Of a stretch of DNA of 38,778 nucleotides, positions 1 to 9,437 are shown piece by piece. Position 1 is the stretch's first letter. Every line of letters starts with the position of its first letter. The notes beneath the pieces were generated by a model. It saw only the letters and a program-made list of their open reading frames with translations. It was not told the DNA's origin and searched no databases. The DNA is taken from contig JALOLR010000020.1 in NCBI GenBank assembly GCA_025455885.1, positions 1 through 38,778 of the forward strand, written 5' to 3'. Both the position numbers and the translations under genes were made by a program. The stretch comes from Acidimicrobiales bacterium. GTDB lineage: Bacteria; Actinomycetota; Acidimicrobiia; Acidimicrobiales; Acidimicrobilacustridaceae.

Positions 1-40
1 CCCTTCCCCGTCCACGACGACTCCCTGACAGGAGCACACG

Positions 41-1126
41 ATGTCTGATCCACGAAACCCCCTCCGGGCCGAACGGCTCTCCCACCCCCACCGACGGGCG
101 GTCATCGCCGTCGTCGGGGCGGTGCTGCTGGTCGTGTCGGCGCTGGGCTCGACGCTCGGCGCGCAGGCCGAGCCGGTCCCACCCCCGGGCGTCTCGATCT
201 CGCTGAACGGCCGACCGATGGGCGGGGAAGGCGGCAAGCTCAGCGGCTGCGTCCTCTCCGTCGACGTCGCCGGACTCGAGCTGGATGCCGACCCCGCCAC
301 CGAGATCGCGGTGACGGTCGACGCCATGGGACCGACGGTGCCGGAAGGGACCGACGCCACGCTGGTCGACGACACGGCGACCACGACGGCGACGACCTGG
401 GACCGCGCCTACGACATGACCGCCCTGGTCGAGCCCTACGAACCGAAGCCCAACGGCTACCACCTCCGGGTCCGGGTCGCCATCAACGGCGTCACCGCCG
501 GCGAGGCGACGGTCTGGCTCGGCTGCGGAGCAGCCCAGACGGGCTCGCCGTCACGCCTCGTGTTCGCGGTGGCGTGGCAGGCGGCGGACGGGACCGTCCT
601 CCCCGCGCCACCCGTCGGCCTGCCTCCCGGGTGGGAGGCGGCGTTCGGGCTCGACGCCTCGGTGAGCATGGGACCGAGGGGGACCGCCCGCTGCACCTAC
701 GCCCCCGGGAGCGGCCTCCTGACCTGTGAGTACGACAACCCGGGTCACGGTGGCGGGAAGCCCGGGCTGGTCCTGCCCGGTAACCCCCGGGCCGAGTACA
801 CCGTCGCCGTCGAGGGCGCCCCGACCGGTTGGGCGGTCGACCCCGCCACGATCGGGACCTTCCTCGGTCGCGACACCTGCCCTCGCGGCGGGGACGAGGG
901 CGGGCACGAGGGCGGGCACGAGGGCGAGGTCTCGACCGCTGCCGCCGAGGAGGGCGGGCACGGGGAGGGCGGGCACGGCGGGTGCACCCACACCGTGCTC
1001 CTCGTCGAGGAGCCGCCGGCACCACCCGACGACGAGCCGGCCCCACCGCCGACGCCCGGACCCGAGACGCTGGGCGCCGGCGCCGCGGCCCAACCCGTGA
1101 CCGCATCGGCCCGCTTCACCGGCTGA
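41..1126 (+). CDS. Secreted or membrane-anchored protein with EGGH metal-binding-like repeats
   Basis: I do not recognise a family. The 361-residue product has a basic N-terminus followed by one hydrophobic stretch (about residues 20-40, ending ALGSTLGAQA), read as a signal peptide or single anchor. The body is rich in beta-prone segments and contains spaced cysteines (SGC, LGC, ARC, LTC) that could form disulfides outside the cell. Residues about 285-312 carry four EGGH units, encoded by four copies of a 12-bp repeat (896-907, 908-919, 950-961, 965-976), flanked by Cys residues; this suggests divalent metal binding. A proline-rich tail follows, and there is no LPxTG sorting signal. AGGAG at 30-34 supports the ATG at 41. 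Export is well supported; function is unknown. Confidence 0.85.
   Translation: MSDPRNPLRAERLSHPHRRAVIAVVGAVLLVVSALGSTLGAQAEPVPPPGVSISLNGRPMGGEGGKLSGCVLSVDVAGLELDADPATEIAVTVDAMGPTVPEGTDATLVDDTATTTATTWDRAYDMTALVEPYEPKPNGYHLRVRVAINGVTAGEATVWLGCGAAQTGSPSRLVFAVAWQAADGTVLPAPPVGLPPGWEAAFGLDASVSMGPRGTARCTYAPGSGLLTCEYDNPGHGGGKPGLVLPGNPRAEYTVAVEGAPTGWAVDPATIGTFLGRDTCPRGGDEGGHEGGHEGEVSTAAAEEGGHGEGGHGGCTHTVLLVEEPPAPPDDEPAPPPTPGPETLGAGAAAQPVTASARFTG
896..976 (+). repeat. Four copies of a 12-bp coding repeat (EGGH)
   Basis: The unit GAGGGCGGGCAC occurs at 896-907, 908-919, 950-961 and 965-976, in frame, each giving Glu-Gly-Gly-His. The first two are perfectly tandem; the last two are separated by 3 bp. 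Copy number is likely to vary between strains by slippage. Confidence 0.9.
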
Positions 1127-1172
1127 CGTGCAGTCGCCCGGGCAGCCCGGTCCACCGGCTGACCTGCAGTCG
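1117..1172 (+). repeat. Pair of 20-bp direct repeats across the gene end
   Basis: CACCGGCTGACGTGCAGTCG at 1117-1136 and CACCGGCTGACCTGCAGTCG at 1153-1172 differ at one base and are 36 bp apart. The first copy holds the stop codon of the secreted-protein gene (TGA 1124-1126), so the second looks like a duplicated gene end. The second copy also sits in a 9-bp inverted repeat, GGTCCACCG (1149-1157) with CGGTGGACC (1171-1179). Confidence 0.8.
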
Positions 1173-1198
1173 GTGGACCCGGGCGGTGGGGCACCCGC

Positions 1199-1248
1199 GA
1201 ACTGTTGCGTGGTCAGCTCGCCCAGGCGAGCTGACCACGCAACAGAAC
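1199..1248. repeat. 50-nt palindrome, copy 1
   Basis: Arms at 1202-1222 and 1225-1245 are perfect reverse complements (21 bp) with a 2-nt loop. The outer ends read GAACTGTTG and CAACAGAAC. A second 50-nt palindrome at 10061-10110 has the same ends and the same AGCTCG core but different arm bases that change in matched pairs. There is no T-tract after either arm, so a classical intrinsic terminator is not supported, although U-less terminators are common in actinobacteria. Confidence 0.9.
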
Positions 1249-1304
1249 AGGGCATCCGGCCCCGACGGTCGGATGCCACGCGCTCCGAGTGGCGAGGAGA
1301 CCAC

Positions 1305-1442
1305 ATGAAGTGGGTGTGGCCGGGAAATCCGGCGGCGACGGCGAGAATGCGGACGACCGTCCTTCCCTTTCGGCCGCCGAGACGGAATACTTCCGGGCGG
1401 GCGGAGACCTCGGGAGCCGTTCGCGCCCCCACCCGACGTTGA
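1305..1442 (+). CDS. Possible 45-residue leader peptide before the SpeD-like gene
   Basis: A short ORF begins at ATG 1305 with GAGGAG at 1294-1299, a good ribosome binding site, and ends 10 bp before the GTG start of the SpeD-like gene. Its product is rich in Arg and Pro towards the C-terminus (FRPPRR, APTRR). It resembles no protein I know. The position just downstream of hairpins and just upstream of a possible polyamine-type enzyme would suit translational attenuation, but a chance ORF in GC-rich DNA is equally possible. Confidence 0.25.
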   Translation: MKWVWPGNPAATARMRTTVLPFRPPRRNTSGRAETSGAVRAPTRR

Positions 1443-1452
1443 GGACCCCTGC

Positions 1453-1839
1453 GTGATCGACATCACCTCACCCCAGCTCATCCTCGAGCCGGCCGAGCTC
1501 CCCGACCTCGCGCCGATGATCCACCGGCAGCGCCTCGTCATCGAGGGCCGCGTCGATCACGCCATCACCGCCGAGATGGTCTCGACCTACCTCACCGAGC
1601 TGTCCGACGTGCTCGAGATGACCACCCTGCTGGAGCCGACCACCCACCGGTCCGACGCCTACGGCTGGGCGGGATGGATCCACTGGGAGACCTCCGGCGC
1701 CCACTTCTACGCGTGGGAGCAGCCCCTGCGCTTCTTCAGCGTCGACATCTACACCTGCAAGGCGTTCAACGCCCTCGACGCCCTCGACTTCACGGCGGAC
1801 TTCTTCGACACGTCGGCCTGCGTGGCGAAGGCCTTCTGA
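1453..1839 (+). CDS. SpeD-like protein (S-adenosylmethionine decarboxylase fold), atypical active site
   Basis: The 128-residue product has the length and C-terminal pattern of bacterial prozyme-type AdoMet decarboxylase, a pyruvoyl enzyme of polyamine synthesis. The segment H65 to C102 (HRSDAYGWAGWIHWETSG, then FFSVDIYTC) aligns with the family block that ends in VDVFTC. In that alignment S81 falls on the serine that becomes the pyruvoyl group and C102 on the catalytic cysteine (one residue inserted). The usual Glu-Ser cleavage pair becomes Thr-Ser, the following His becomes Gly82 and the catalytic His becomes Tyr86. SpeD relatives are known to have been repurposed as ornithine or arginine decarboxylases, so the substrate is open. 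Start is GTG 1453 with GAGGA at 1441-1445. It is coupled to the next gene. Confidence 0.65.
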   Translation: MIDITSPQLILEPAELPDLAPMIHRQRLVIEGRVDHAITAEMVSTYLTELSDVLEMTTLLEPTTHRSDAYGWAGWIHWETSGAHFYAWEQPLRFFSVDIYTCKAFNALDALDFTADFFDTSACVAKAF

Positions 1840-2639
1840 TGGCCGACCTCCGCGAGCTGGCCGACGACGTGATCACGTCGGCCGGACGCGGGGCCACGCC
1901 CTTCGGTCTCTACGTCATCCCCGGCAACGACCCCGCCGCCGACCTCGGCCGCTCGGTCGAGGTCGCGGTGTTCGAGGAGTTCTTCGACAACAGCCCCGAG
2001 CTCCTCGAGGCCGAGTACCGGCCCTATGACGACAACTCGCTGTTCCTCGTCGTGCTCGACCACCGCCTCCGGCGCCCCGCCGGGGTCCTGCGCATCCTGC
2101 TCCCGCACGGCCCGATCAAGTCCCTCGACGACATCGAGAAGGCATGGGACGAGCGCCCCGACGACGTCATCGCCCGCACCCGCCCCGAGATCGACCGCAC
2201 CCTGCTGTGGGACATCGCCACCCTCGCGGCCATGCCCGACTACCGGGGGTCGTCGACCAACGGGCTCATCACCCTGTCGCTCTACCAGGGCCTCGCCGTG
2301 CTCGGCACGCAGAACGGGATCAAGTGGGTCGTGGCCGTGCTCGACCTCGTCGTGCTCGACCTCATCCAGAAGATGATCTCCCGTCCGTTCCAGCCGTTCC
2401 GGGGCCTCGAGCCGCGCCGCTACCTCGACTCCCCGTCGAGCCTGCCGGTCTTCCTCGACGCCGACGACTACCAACCCCGGCTGGCCATCACCGATCCGGC
2501 CATGTACGAGATCCTGTTCGAGGGCCGGGGCCTCGAGGCGGCGGTGTCGACGCCCGACTACGCCCGCAGCGCCCACGAAGGCCTCGACGCCGCGATCCTC
2601 ACGACCGGGGAACCGCGGCGCCTACGAGCCACGGGCTGA
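1839..2639 (+). CDS. GNAT-fold acyltransferase, autoinducer-synthase-like
   Basis: The ATG at 1839 shares its A with the TGA of the SpeD-like gene (TGATG), so translation is coupled. The 266-residue product has the block YDDNSLFLVVLDHRLRRPAG followed by VLRILLP near residues 67-95. This resembles the strand-turn-strand and R-x-x-P of LuxI-type and PEP-CTERM-associated N-acyltransferases. MPDYRGSSTNGLITLSLYQG (about 131-150) resembles the acetyl/acyl-CoA binding motif A of GNAT enzymes. A long hydrophobic stretch follows (VVAVLDLVVLDLI). Paired with a possible amine-forming decarboxylase, it could acylate that amine; this is inference. No tail of 30 or more residues suggests targeting. Confidence 0.5.
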   Translation: MADLRELADDVITSAGRGATPFGLYVIPGNDPAADLGRSVEVAVFEEFFDNSPELLEAEYRPYDDNSLFLVVLDHRLRRPAGVLRILLPHGPIKSLDDIEKAWDERPDDVIARTRPEIDRTLLWDIATLAAMPDYRGSSTNGLITLSLYQGLAVLGTQNGIKWVVAVLDLVVLDLIQKMISRPFQPFRGLEPRRYLDSPSSLPVFLDADDYQPRLAITDPAMYEILFEGRGLEAAVSTPDYARSAHEGLDAAILTTGEPRRLRATG

Positions 2640-2659
2640 CCGGACGACTCACCCGGCAA

Positions 2660-2677
2660 GGCCGGCCCGAACCGGCC
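2660..2677. terminator. Weak hairpin between convergent genes
   Basis: GGCCGG (2660-2665) and CCGGCC (2672-2677) are separated by CCCGAA in the 68-bp gap between two convergent genes. It could end transcription from both sides, but such short GC hairpins are common by chance at this composition and there is no T-tract. Confidence 0.25.
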
Positions 2678-2707
2678 CGACCCGGGACGGACCGGTCGAG
2701 AGGCCGG

Positions 2708-5038
2708 TCAGGACGAGACCGAGCGGAGGCGGGGACCGGACGCCGAGCCGATCCGCCGCACGACCTCCACGAGCCCACTCGACGGGACCGCCGGCGAGAA
2801 CAGGTAGCCCTGCGCCTGCCCGCACCCGAGCTCGGCGAGCTGCTCCGCCTCGGCCTCGGTCTCGACGCCCTCGGCGACGGTGGCGATCTCGAGGGAGTCG
2901 GCGATGGCCACGACCGCGGCGACCATGCTCGCCCCCGGTCCCTCACGGTCGAGTGACGCCACGAAGGTGCGGTCGATCTTCACCTCGTCGACGGGCAGGC
3001 GACGCAGGTAGGCGAGCGACGAGTAGCCGGTCCCGAAGTCGTCGATCGAGATCTTCACCCCGCACGAACGCAGCGCGGCGAGCTGACCGGAGATGGAGTC
3101 CACGTCGCTCATGAGCATCGACTCGGTCAGCTCGAGGCACAGCGACGACGCCGGCACCCGGTGGCGGAGCAGGGCCCGCGCCACGTGGTCGATCATCGAA
3201 TCGTCGCGCAGCTGGCGCACCGAGAGGTTGACCGAGACGCTCATCATCTCGGGGCGGGCCATCAGGTCGTGCAAGCGCCGGAGGTCGGCGCACGCCTGGT
3301 CGACGACCCACGCCCCGATCTCCACGATCATCCCGGTGTCCTCGGCGATCGGGATGAACTTCGCCGGGCTCACCGACCCGAGCGTCGGGTGCTCCCAGCG
3401 CAGCAGCGCCTCCATGCCCACCACCCGGCGGTCGCTCAGGCGCAGCTTGGGCTGGTAGTGCACCGCCAGCTCGCCGCGGCCGAGGGCGAGGCGGAGCTCA
3501 CGCTCGAGCAGCAGACGGGAGGCCACCTGCTCGCGCATCGAGGCATCGAAGGTGACGACGACGTCGCCGCCCTGGCTCTTGGCCTGGTACATCGCGGTGT
3601 CGGCGTCGCGCAGCAGCCCCTCGGCGTGGACCGACACCCCCGCGGCGGAGTGCAGCGACAGCCCGAAGCTGGCCGCCACCGTGACCTCGGCCTCCCTGAC
3701 GGAGAACGGGGTGTGCAGGGCCAGTCGCAGGCCTTCGGCGAGCTCGTGGGCCCGCGTCGCGTCGAGGTCGGCAGCGACGACGACGAACTCGTCGCCCCCG
3801 ATGCGCCCGACGACGTCGGCAGCCCGGGCATTGCGGTGGAGCCGTTCGGCCACCGCGACGAGGAGCTCGTCGCCCGTCGGGTGGCCCATCGTGTCGTTGA
3901 CCAGCTTGAAGCGGTCCAGGTCGAGCAGGATCACGGCGACGTCGTGGCCGTCCCCGCGGGTGGGGTCGAGCAGGCGACCGAGGTGCTCCTCGAGGAACAC
4001 CCGGTTGGGGAGCCCGGTGAGGCTGTCGTGGGTGGCCTGGTACGCGATGCGGTCCTGGGACGTGGCGTGCTGGTGGAGGGCCCGGAAGAGACGGAACGAC
4101 GCCGTGACGGTCAGCGCCAGGGTGATGCACGCCAGGATCGTGCGCTCACCTCCGTCGGAGGCCGACGACGGCACCAACAGCACCACGGCGGGAACCGACA
4201 ACGCTGCGGCCACGAAGAAGAGCCTCGCCCGGCGTGGTGCGACCTCGTCGGAGGGGATGACCGCCCCCACCTTGCGCACCGACGGGTGCAGCACCGCTGC
4301 GGAGAAGGCGACGAAGGCGAGGACGTAGGCGACGTCGGTGACGTGGCTGGGCAGCTCGACCATCCGGGTGTCGACCAGCATGTAGACGACGTCGCCGACG
4401 AGCAGCGCGGACGACGCCACCAGGACCAGGCGGAACGCCAGGGGCGGGCGCCGTGCCGCCGAGAACGCCATGCGGGCCCCCATGGCGACGACGAACACCG
4501 AGGCAGCGGGATAGGCGGCCAGGAGGACGCGCAGGCCGAGAGGGGCGTCGGCCTGCGCGAAGGCGGGGATGACCAGGAGCACCCAGGCCAGGGCGAGCAC
4601 CGCCAGCGCGGCGACGACGGCGTCGAGCACGGCGTCGAGGTCGCCCGTGCGGCCGCGTCGACCGGCCCGGGCCAACCCGGCGAGGGCCACGGCGATGATG
4701 GCGTAGCCGGGAAGGATGATGAGATCGGGGACGAGGGAGCGCTGGGCGGAGAGGTCGCCCAGGGTGTCGAGGAGGATCCGCAGCAGCCCCCCGACGAGGA
4801 AGAGGGCGAAGGCGCCGAGCACGGCGATCCACGGCCACCGCGGCTCAGGACGGTGGGCGCGCACGCCGTACACGGTGGCGGCGGTGGCCACCACCGCGAA
4901 CACCGCGAACGTGAACTGGGCCTCGGGGTCGAGCCACCCGACGGCGTGCAGGAGGGCCCAGACGACGCCGACCACGCCCACGCCTGCGGCCAGGCGCGCC
5001 GAGGGGACCCCCGACGTCACCTCCGCAGTCGATCCCAT
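2708..5038 (-). CDS. Membrane-bound GGDEF-EAL cyclic-di-GMP protein
   Basis: The 776-residue product starts with about eight to nine hydrophobic segments (residues 15-320), an integral membrane sensory module of unrecognised type. A GGDEF domain follows (about 345-505) with GGDEF intact near 414 and an RxxD inhibitory site (RAAD) at the standard spacing before it. The EAL domain (about 520-765) has EALLRW, SVNLSVRQL, LELTES, DDFGTGYSS, VKIDRTFV and EGVET. Both synthase and phosphodiesterase motifs therefore look complete; net activity cannot be read from sequence. The start at ATG 5038 is chosen over an upstream in-frame ATG (5158) because AGGAG precedes it at a normal distance and the hydrophobic region begins soon after. 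It is divergent from the ABC-F gene. Confidence 0.93.
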   Translation of the reverse strand: MGSTAEVTSGVPSARLAAGVGVVGVVWALLHAVGWLDPEAQFTFAVFAVVATAATVYGVRAHRPEPRWPWIAVLGAFALFLVGGLLRILLDTLGDLSAQRSLVPDLIILPGYAIIAVALAGLARAGRRGRTGDLDAVLDAVVAALAVLALAWVLLVIPAFAQADAPLGLRVLLAAYPAASVFVVAMGARMAFSAARRPPLAFRLVLVASSALLVGDVVYMLVDTRMVELPSHVTDVAYVLAFVAFSAAVLHPSVRKVGAVIPSDEVAPRRARLFFVAAALSVPAVVLLVPSSASDGGERTILACITLALTVTASFRLFRALHQHATSQDRIAYQATHDSLTGLPNRVFLEEHLGRLLDPTRGDGHDVAVILLDLDRFKLVNDTMGHPTGDELLVAVAERLHRNARAADVVGRIGGDEFVVVAADLDATRAHELAEGLRLALHTPFSVREAEVTVAASFGLSLHSAAGVSVHAEGLLRDADTAMYQAKSQGGDVVVTFDASMREQVASRLLLERELRLALGRGELAVHYQPKLRLSDRRVVGMEALLRWEHPTLGSVSPAKFIPIAEDTGMIVEIGAWVVDQACADLRRLHDLMARPEMMSVSVNLSVRQLRDDSMIDHVARALLRHRVPASSLCLELTESMLMSDVDSISGQLAALRSCGVKISIDDFGTGYSSLAYLRRLPVDEVKIDRTFVASLDREGPGASMVAAVVAIADSLEIATVAEGVETEAEAEQLAELGCGQAQGYLFSPAVPSSGLVEVVRRIGSASGPRLRSVSS

Positions 5039-5223
5039 CGCGTCTCCTGGCGCTCGGGCGTGGCGTGCTGTGCGGTCGTCAGACCGCTCACCCCGCTTCT
5101 TCGGCGGGAGCAGGCCCGGACTTGACCAAATCGGCACGGACGGCCCACGTCTGCCCACGGAGAGTGAGGTCGCGGTGTCCGGGCCCCGCCCCCCGACGGC
5201 GCGTCGACCGGAGAGGCGCCTGA

Positions 5224-6843
<1,620 letters not shown>

Positions 6844-6909
6844 CGGCCGGGCCCCGCCGGCCCGACCGGCGACGACGACACGGACCCGACCCTCAGGGCG
6901 ACGCCGTCG

Positions 6910-8076
6910 TCAAGGGGCGACGCTCATGAAGTCGGTGAAGCCCGACGCGTCGTGGCGGCCGATCGTGGAGTGCTCGAACAGGCCCGCGCCGACCTGCCCG
7001 TTGCAGCGGGCGATGCCGACGTGGTCGAGCATCCCGAACCCCACGGCAGCGGCGTTGGCCGGGTCGTCGAGGTCGTAGACGGCCCCCTCGACCCATCCCC
7101 GGCCGCGCCACTGGCCGTGGGTCCACTGGGGATCGGCCCCGTAGCCGCACCCGGCGGCGAGGGCCACATAGCCCTTGCTCTCGATCTCGACGACCAGCGG
7201 GGTGCCGTCGGGCTCGGTGGCGGTGATGGTGGCCCCGGTCGGGATGCGCGTGCCCGACCGGTAGTGGATGTCGTAGCGGGGGTAGCCGAGCGTCTCGACG
7301 CCCTTGCCGGACGCCTCGGGCCACACCCGCAGGGCGTCGTTGAGGAACCGGTGCCCGTCGGCGGTCTCCTGGGCGATGAACACCAGCGCGTGGTCCTCCA
7401 TCCGCAGCGGGCAGTAGAGCCACCAGAACCCGTAGGTGGGGTCGGGCTCGGCGGCGGCACGCCCGGGCGGCTCGGGCTCGCCCACGGGACGGATGCCCCA
7501 CGAGCGGTCGCGAGTGCCCACCCACTGGTCCGGCGTCACCGTGAACTCCTCACCGGCCACCCGGAGCACCCCCTCCCAGGTGCCGACCTGGGCGAAGCGC
7601 TGGGCGTCGAGGATCACCTTGCCGCCGACGCGCATGAGGTGGGGGGACTCGTCGACGGCGGGGTACGAGCCCCGCCAGTGCAGATCCATCGAGAGGCCGT
7701 GGTCGTCGGCGTCGCAGACGACGCGGAGCTCCTCGAGGGGCTTGACGACCTCGATCCGGTAGGGGCCGACCGACTGGTCCATCCGGTCGTCGCCGAGGGC
7801 GTCGGCCGTGCGCACCACGTGCTGCCGGTTGCCGCGCCGGACACAGGCGAAGGCGTCGATCACCCCGAGGTTCGGGTAGACGCCGAGACCAGTGATGAGG
7901 AACACCTCACCGCTGCGGTCGTGGGCGTTGATGTAGCAGCGGTCGTAGAAGTTGCGGTCGCTGGTCGCCGGGTGGGCCAGGGAGAAGGGCGCCTGGTGGA
8001 GGGGGTACTCGTCGACGGGGATGGGGGGCACGTTCGCTCCAGTGGGGGTCGCGGGCTGATGGGCTGACACTGTCAC
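6910..8076 (-). CDS. Uncharacterised lipocalin-like (AttH/CrtC-type, DUF7064-like) protein
   Basis: The 388-residue soluble protein has features of uncharacterised actinobacterial proteins with two lipocalin-like halves: an N-terminal VDEYPLHQAPFSLAHPATSD and NFYDRCYINAHD, a mid-protein DRSWGIRPVGEPEP and YGFWWLYCPLRMED, and many beta strands. This resembles the AttH/CrtC fold, but I see no diagnostic catalytic residue. I favour GTG 8076 or 8070 as the start because the reading frame upstream is low in structure; the start region contains the palindrome TGACACTGTCA. It lies 41 bp downstream of the DyP gene on the same strand and may be the third gene of that operon. Related proteins are often near acyl-CoA genes; function is unknown. 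Confidence 0.75.
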   Translation of the reverse strand: MTVSAHQPATPTGANVPPIPVDEYPLHQAPFSLAHPATSDRNFYDRCYINAHDRSGEVFLITGLGVYPNLGVIDAFACVRRGNRQHVVRTADALGDDRMDQSVGPYRIEVVKPLEELRVVCDADDHGLSMDLHWRGSYPAVDESPHLMRVGGKVILDAQRFAQVGTWEGVLRVAGEEFTVTPDQWVGTRDRSWGIRPVGEPEPPGRAAAEPDPTYGFWWLYCPLRMEDHALVFIAQETADGHRFLNDALRVWPEASGKGVETLGYPRYDIHYRSGTRIPTGATITATEPDGTPLVVEIESKGYVALAAGCGYGADPQWTHGQWRGRGWVEGAVYDLDDPANAAAVGFGMLDHVGIARCNGQVGAGLFEHSTIGRHDASGFTDFMSVAP

Positions 8077-8117
8077 AGAACCTGACCGACTCGGACGGTC
8101 GGTCCGGGGCCCGGGGG

Positions 8118-9383
8118 TCAGCGGTCGAGGAGCGCCTCGGCCCACGACGCGCCCTCGGCGAGGCCGGGCAGCACGGCGATCACCTCGGAGGCCACCGTGC
8201 GGGTGTAGGTGCCGAGCAGGTCGTGGGCGGCGAGCTCGCGTTGGAGCGGCACGAACTGGGTGAGCGGGTCACGGCAGAAGGCCAGGAACAGCAGGCCGCC
8301 GGGGTTCTCGGCCTGCGGGACCCCGGCGGCGAGGTTGTAGCTGCGCCGGTGCAGCGGCCGTCCGGCCGAGGCGCGGTGGGCGACGGCCACGTGCGAGCGG
8401 GGGTCGGTCACCGGGCGGCCGTCGGGGCCCTCGGCGTCGAGGTCGAGCGGGGCGGCCTCGTCGCGTTCGCTGATCGGGGCTCCCGATCGGCGGTGACGAC
8501 CGATGACCCGCTCGCGGTCGAGGAGGTTGAGCTCCTCCCAGGCGTCGAGGTCGAGGAGCACGTGGCGCAGCACGAGGTAGGTGCCGTCGACCATCCATTC
8601 GGGCTCGTCGCCGTCGCGGACCCAGACGGCGTCGGCGAACGCCGTCGAGTCCGCCGGCAGGTTCGACGTGCCCTCCCGGAAGCCCAGCAGGTTGCGGTGC
8701 GTGGAGCGGCCTCCGCCGGACCCGACCCGGTCGCCGGCCGGGGGTCCGAACCCGGTGTGGGACCACTGCACCACCGCTGCGCCCTCGGCCACCCGCACGA
8801 GGTTGCGCACGGCGTGCAGCGCCACCTGGAGGTCGTCGGCGCCGACCTGCAGACACAGGTCCGCGCCGGACCTCGCCGGGTCGAGCTGGTCGCCGTCGAA
8901 GGGGGGCAACACCAGCGCGACGGGACGGCGCCCGGCGAGCCCGAAGCGGTCGGATCCACCGTCGCCGAACAGCCAGGCGGTGGCACCCACCGTGATGGTG
9001 AGGCGCGCCGTCGGGCGGTCGTCGGCCTCACCCGAGTCGACGGGGGGCAGTCGGGAGCTGGGCGACCGCTCCCCCACCTGCCCGCCGGCGGCGAGCCGGG
9101 CGGCAGCAGCGCTCCAGCGATCGAGCAGGGTGCGCAGCTCCGCCGGGCCTCCCCGGACCTCCAGGCCGACCACGACGACGTGCGCCTGCGCAGGCGTGGC
9201 CACCCCGGCCTGGTGTCGGCCGTGGAAGGCGATCAGCCCGCCGTCGTCGGGGGCCGACTCCTCCGCGGTGGAACCGCCGGCGGTGCCGGCCGGTGCCATC
9301 GCGCCGACGACCGCCAGCCCACCGGCGGCGGCGGCACCCGCGCCCGCCCATCCGAGCAGGCGGCGGCGGCTGACGGATTCCAC
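8118..9383 (-). CDS. Tat-exported DyP-type heme peroxidase with GxxEG motif
   Basis: The 421-residue product starts with a twin-arginine signal (SRRRLLGWAG, then an Ala/Gly-rich hydrophobic core to about residue 35), so it should be exported folded. The family hallmark is visible at LLGFREGTSNL. The proximal heme-ligand region SHVAVAHRAS and the following HRRSYNL fit the DyP core, and the C-terminal PGGLLFLAFCRDPLTQFVPLQ is typical of EfeB-like members. The normally invariant Asp of GxxDG is Glu237 here. DyP enzymes oxidise dyes, phenols or porphyrins with peroxide; EfeB-type members work in iron uptake, but no EfeU/EfeO gene is nearby. The start is GTG 9383. It lies 54 bp after hupE on the same strand. 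Confidence 0.92.
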   Translation of the reverse strand: MESVSRRRLLGWAGAGAAAAGGLAVVGAMAPAGTAGGSTAEESAPDDGGLIAFHGRHQAGVATPAQAHVVVVGLEVRGGPAELRTLLDRWSAAAARLAAGGQVGERSPSSRLPPVDSGEADDRPTARLTITVGATAWLFGDGGSDRFGLAGRRPVALVLPPFDGDQLDPARSGADLCLQVGADDLQVALHAVRNLVRVAEGAAVVQWSHTGFGPPAGDRVGSGGGRSTHRNLLGFREGTSNLPADSTAFADAVWVRDGDEPEWMVDGTYLVLRHVLLDLDAWEELNLLDRERVIGRHRRSGAPISERDEAAPLDLDAEGPDGRPVTDPRSHVAVAHRASAGRPLHRRSYNLAAGVPQAENPGGLLFLAFCRDPLTQFVPLQRELAAHDLLGTYTRTVASEVIAVLPGLAEGASWAEALLDR

Positions 9384-9437
9384 GCGCCCAGTGTCGCACC
9401 GAGCACCCGCCGGGAGAGCCGCGAGCGGCCGGATCGA

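Larger units (their letters stand above)
1127..1452 (+). other. 326-bp structured intergenic and leader region
   Basis: This is the only gap over 300 bp in the window. In order it holds the second 20-bp repeat with its 9-bp inverted repeat (1149-1179), a 50-nt near-perfect palindrome (1199-1248), an 8-bp inverted repeat GGCATCCG/CGGATGCC (1251-1258, 1270-1277), and a possible 45-codon ORF with its own Shine-Dalgarno sequence (1305-1442). It then gives way to the SpeD-like gene. It may combine the end of the upstream transcript with a regulated leader for the downstream pair. Confidence 0.6.

Noticed and set aside
1128-1304. The upstream part of a 104-codon frame in the SpeD leader region
   Set aside because: It would be translated through the 50-nt palindrome and has no ribosome binding site. 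Only the ATG at 1305 has one.
3161-5125. A 654-residue plus-strand frame opposite the GGDEF-EAL gene
   Set aside because: It is antisense to intact GGDEF and EAL motifs. Composition is typical of third-position GC bias.
8065-8075. TGACACTGTCA palindrome near the start of the lipocalin-like gene, considered as an eighth regulon operator
   Set aside because: The half-sites match but the spacer is 3 nt instead of 6, and it is far from the catabolic island.
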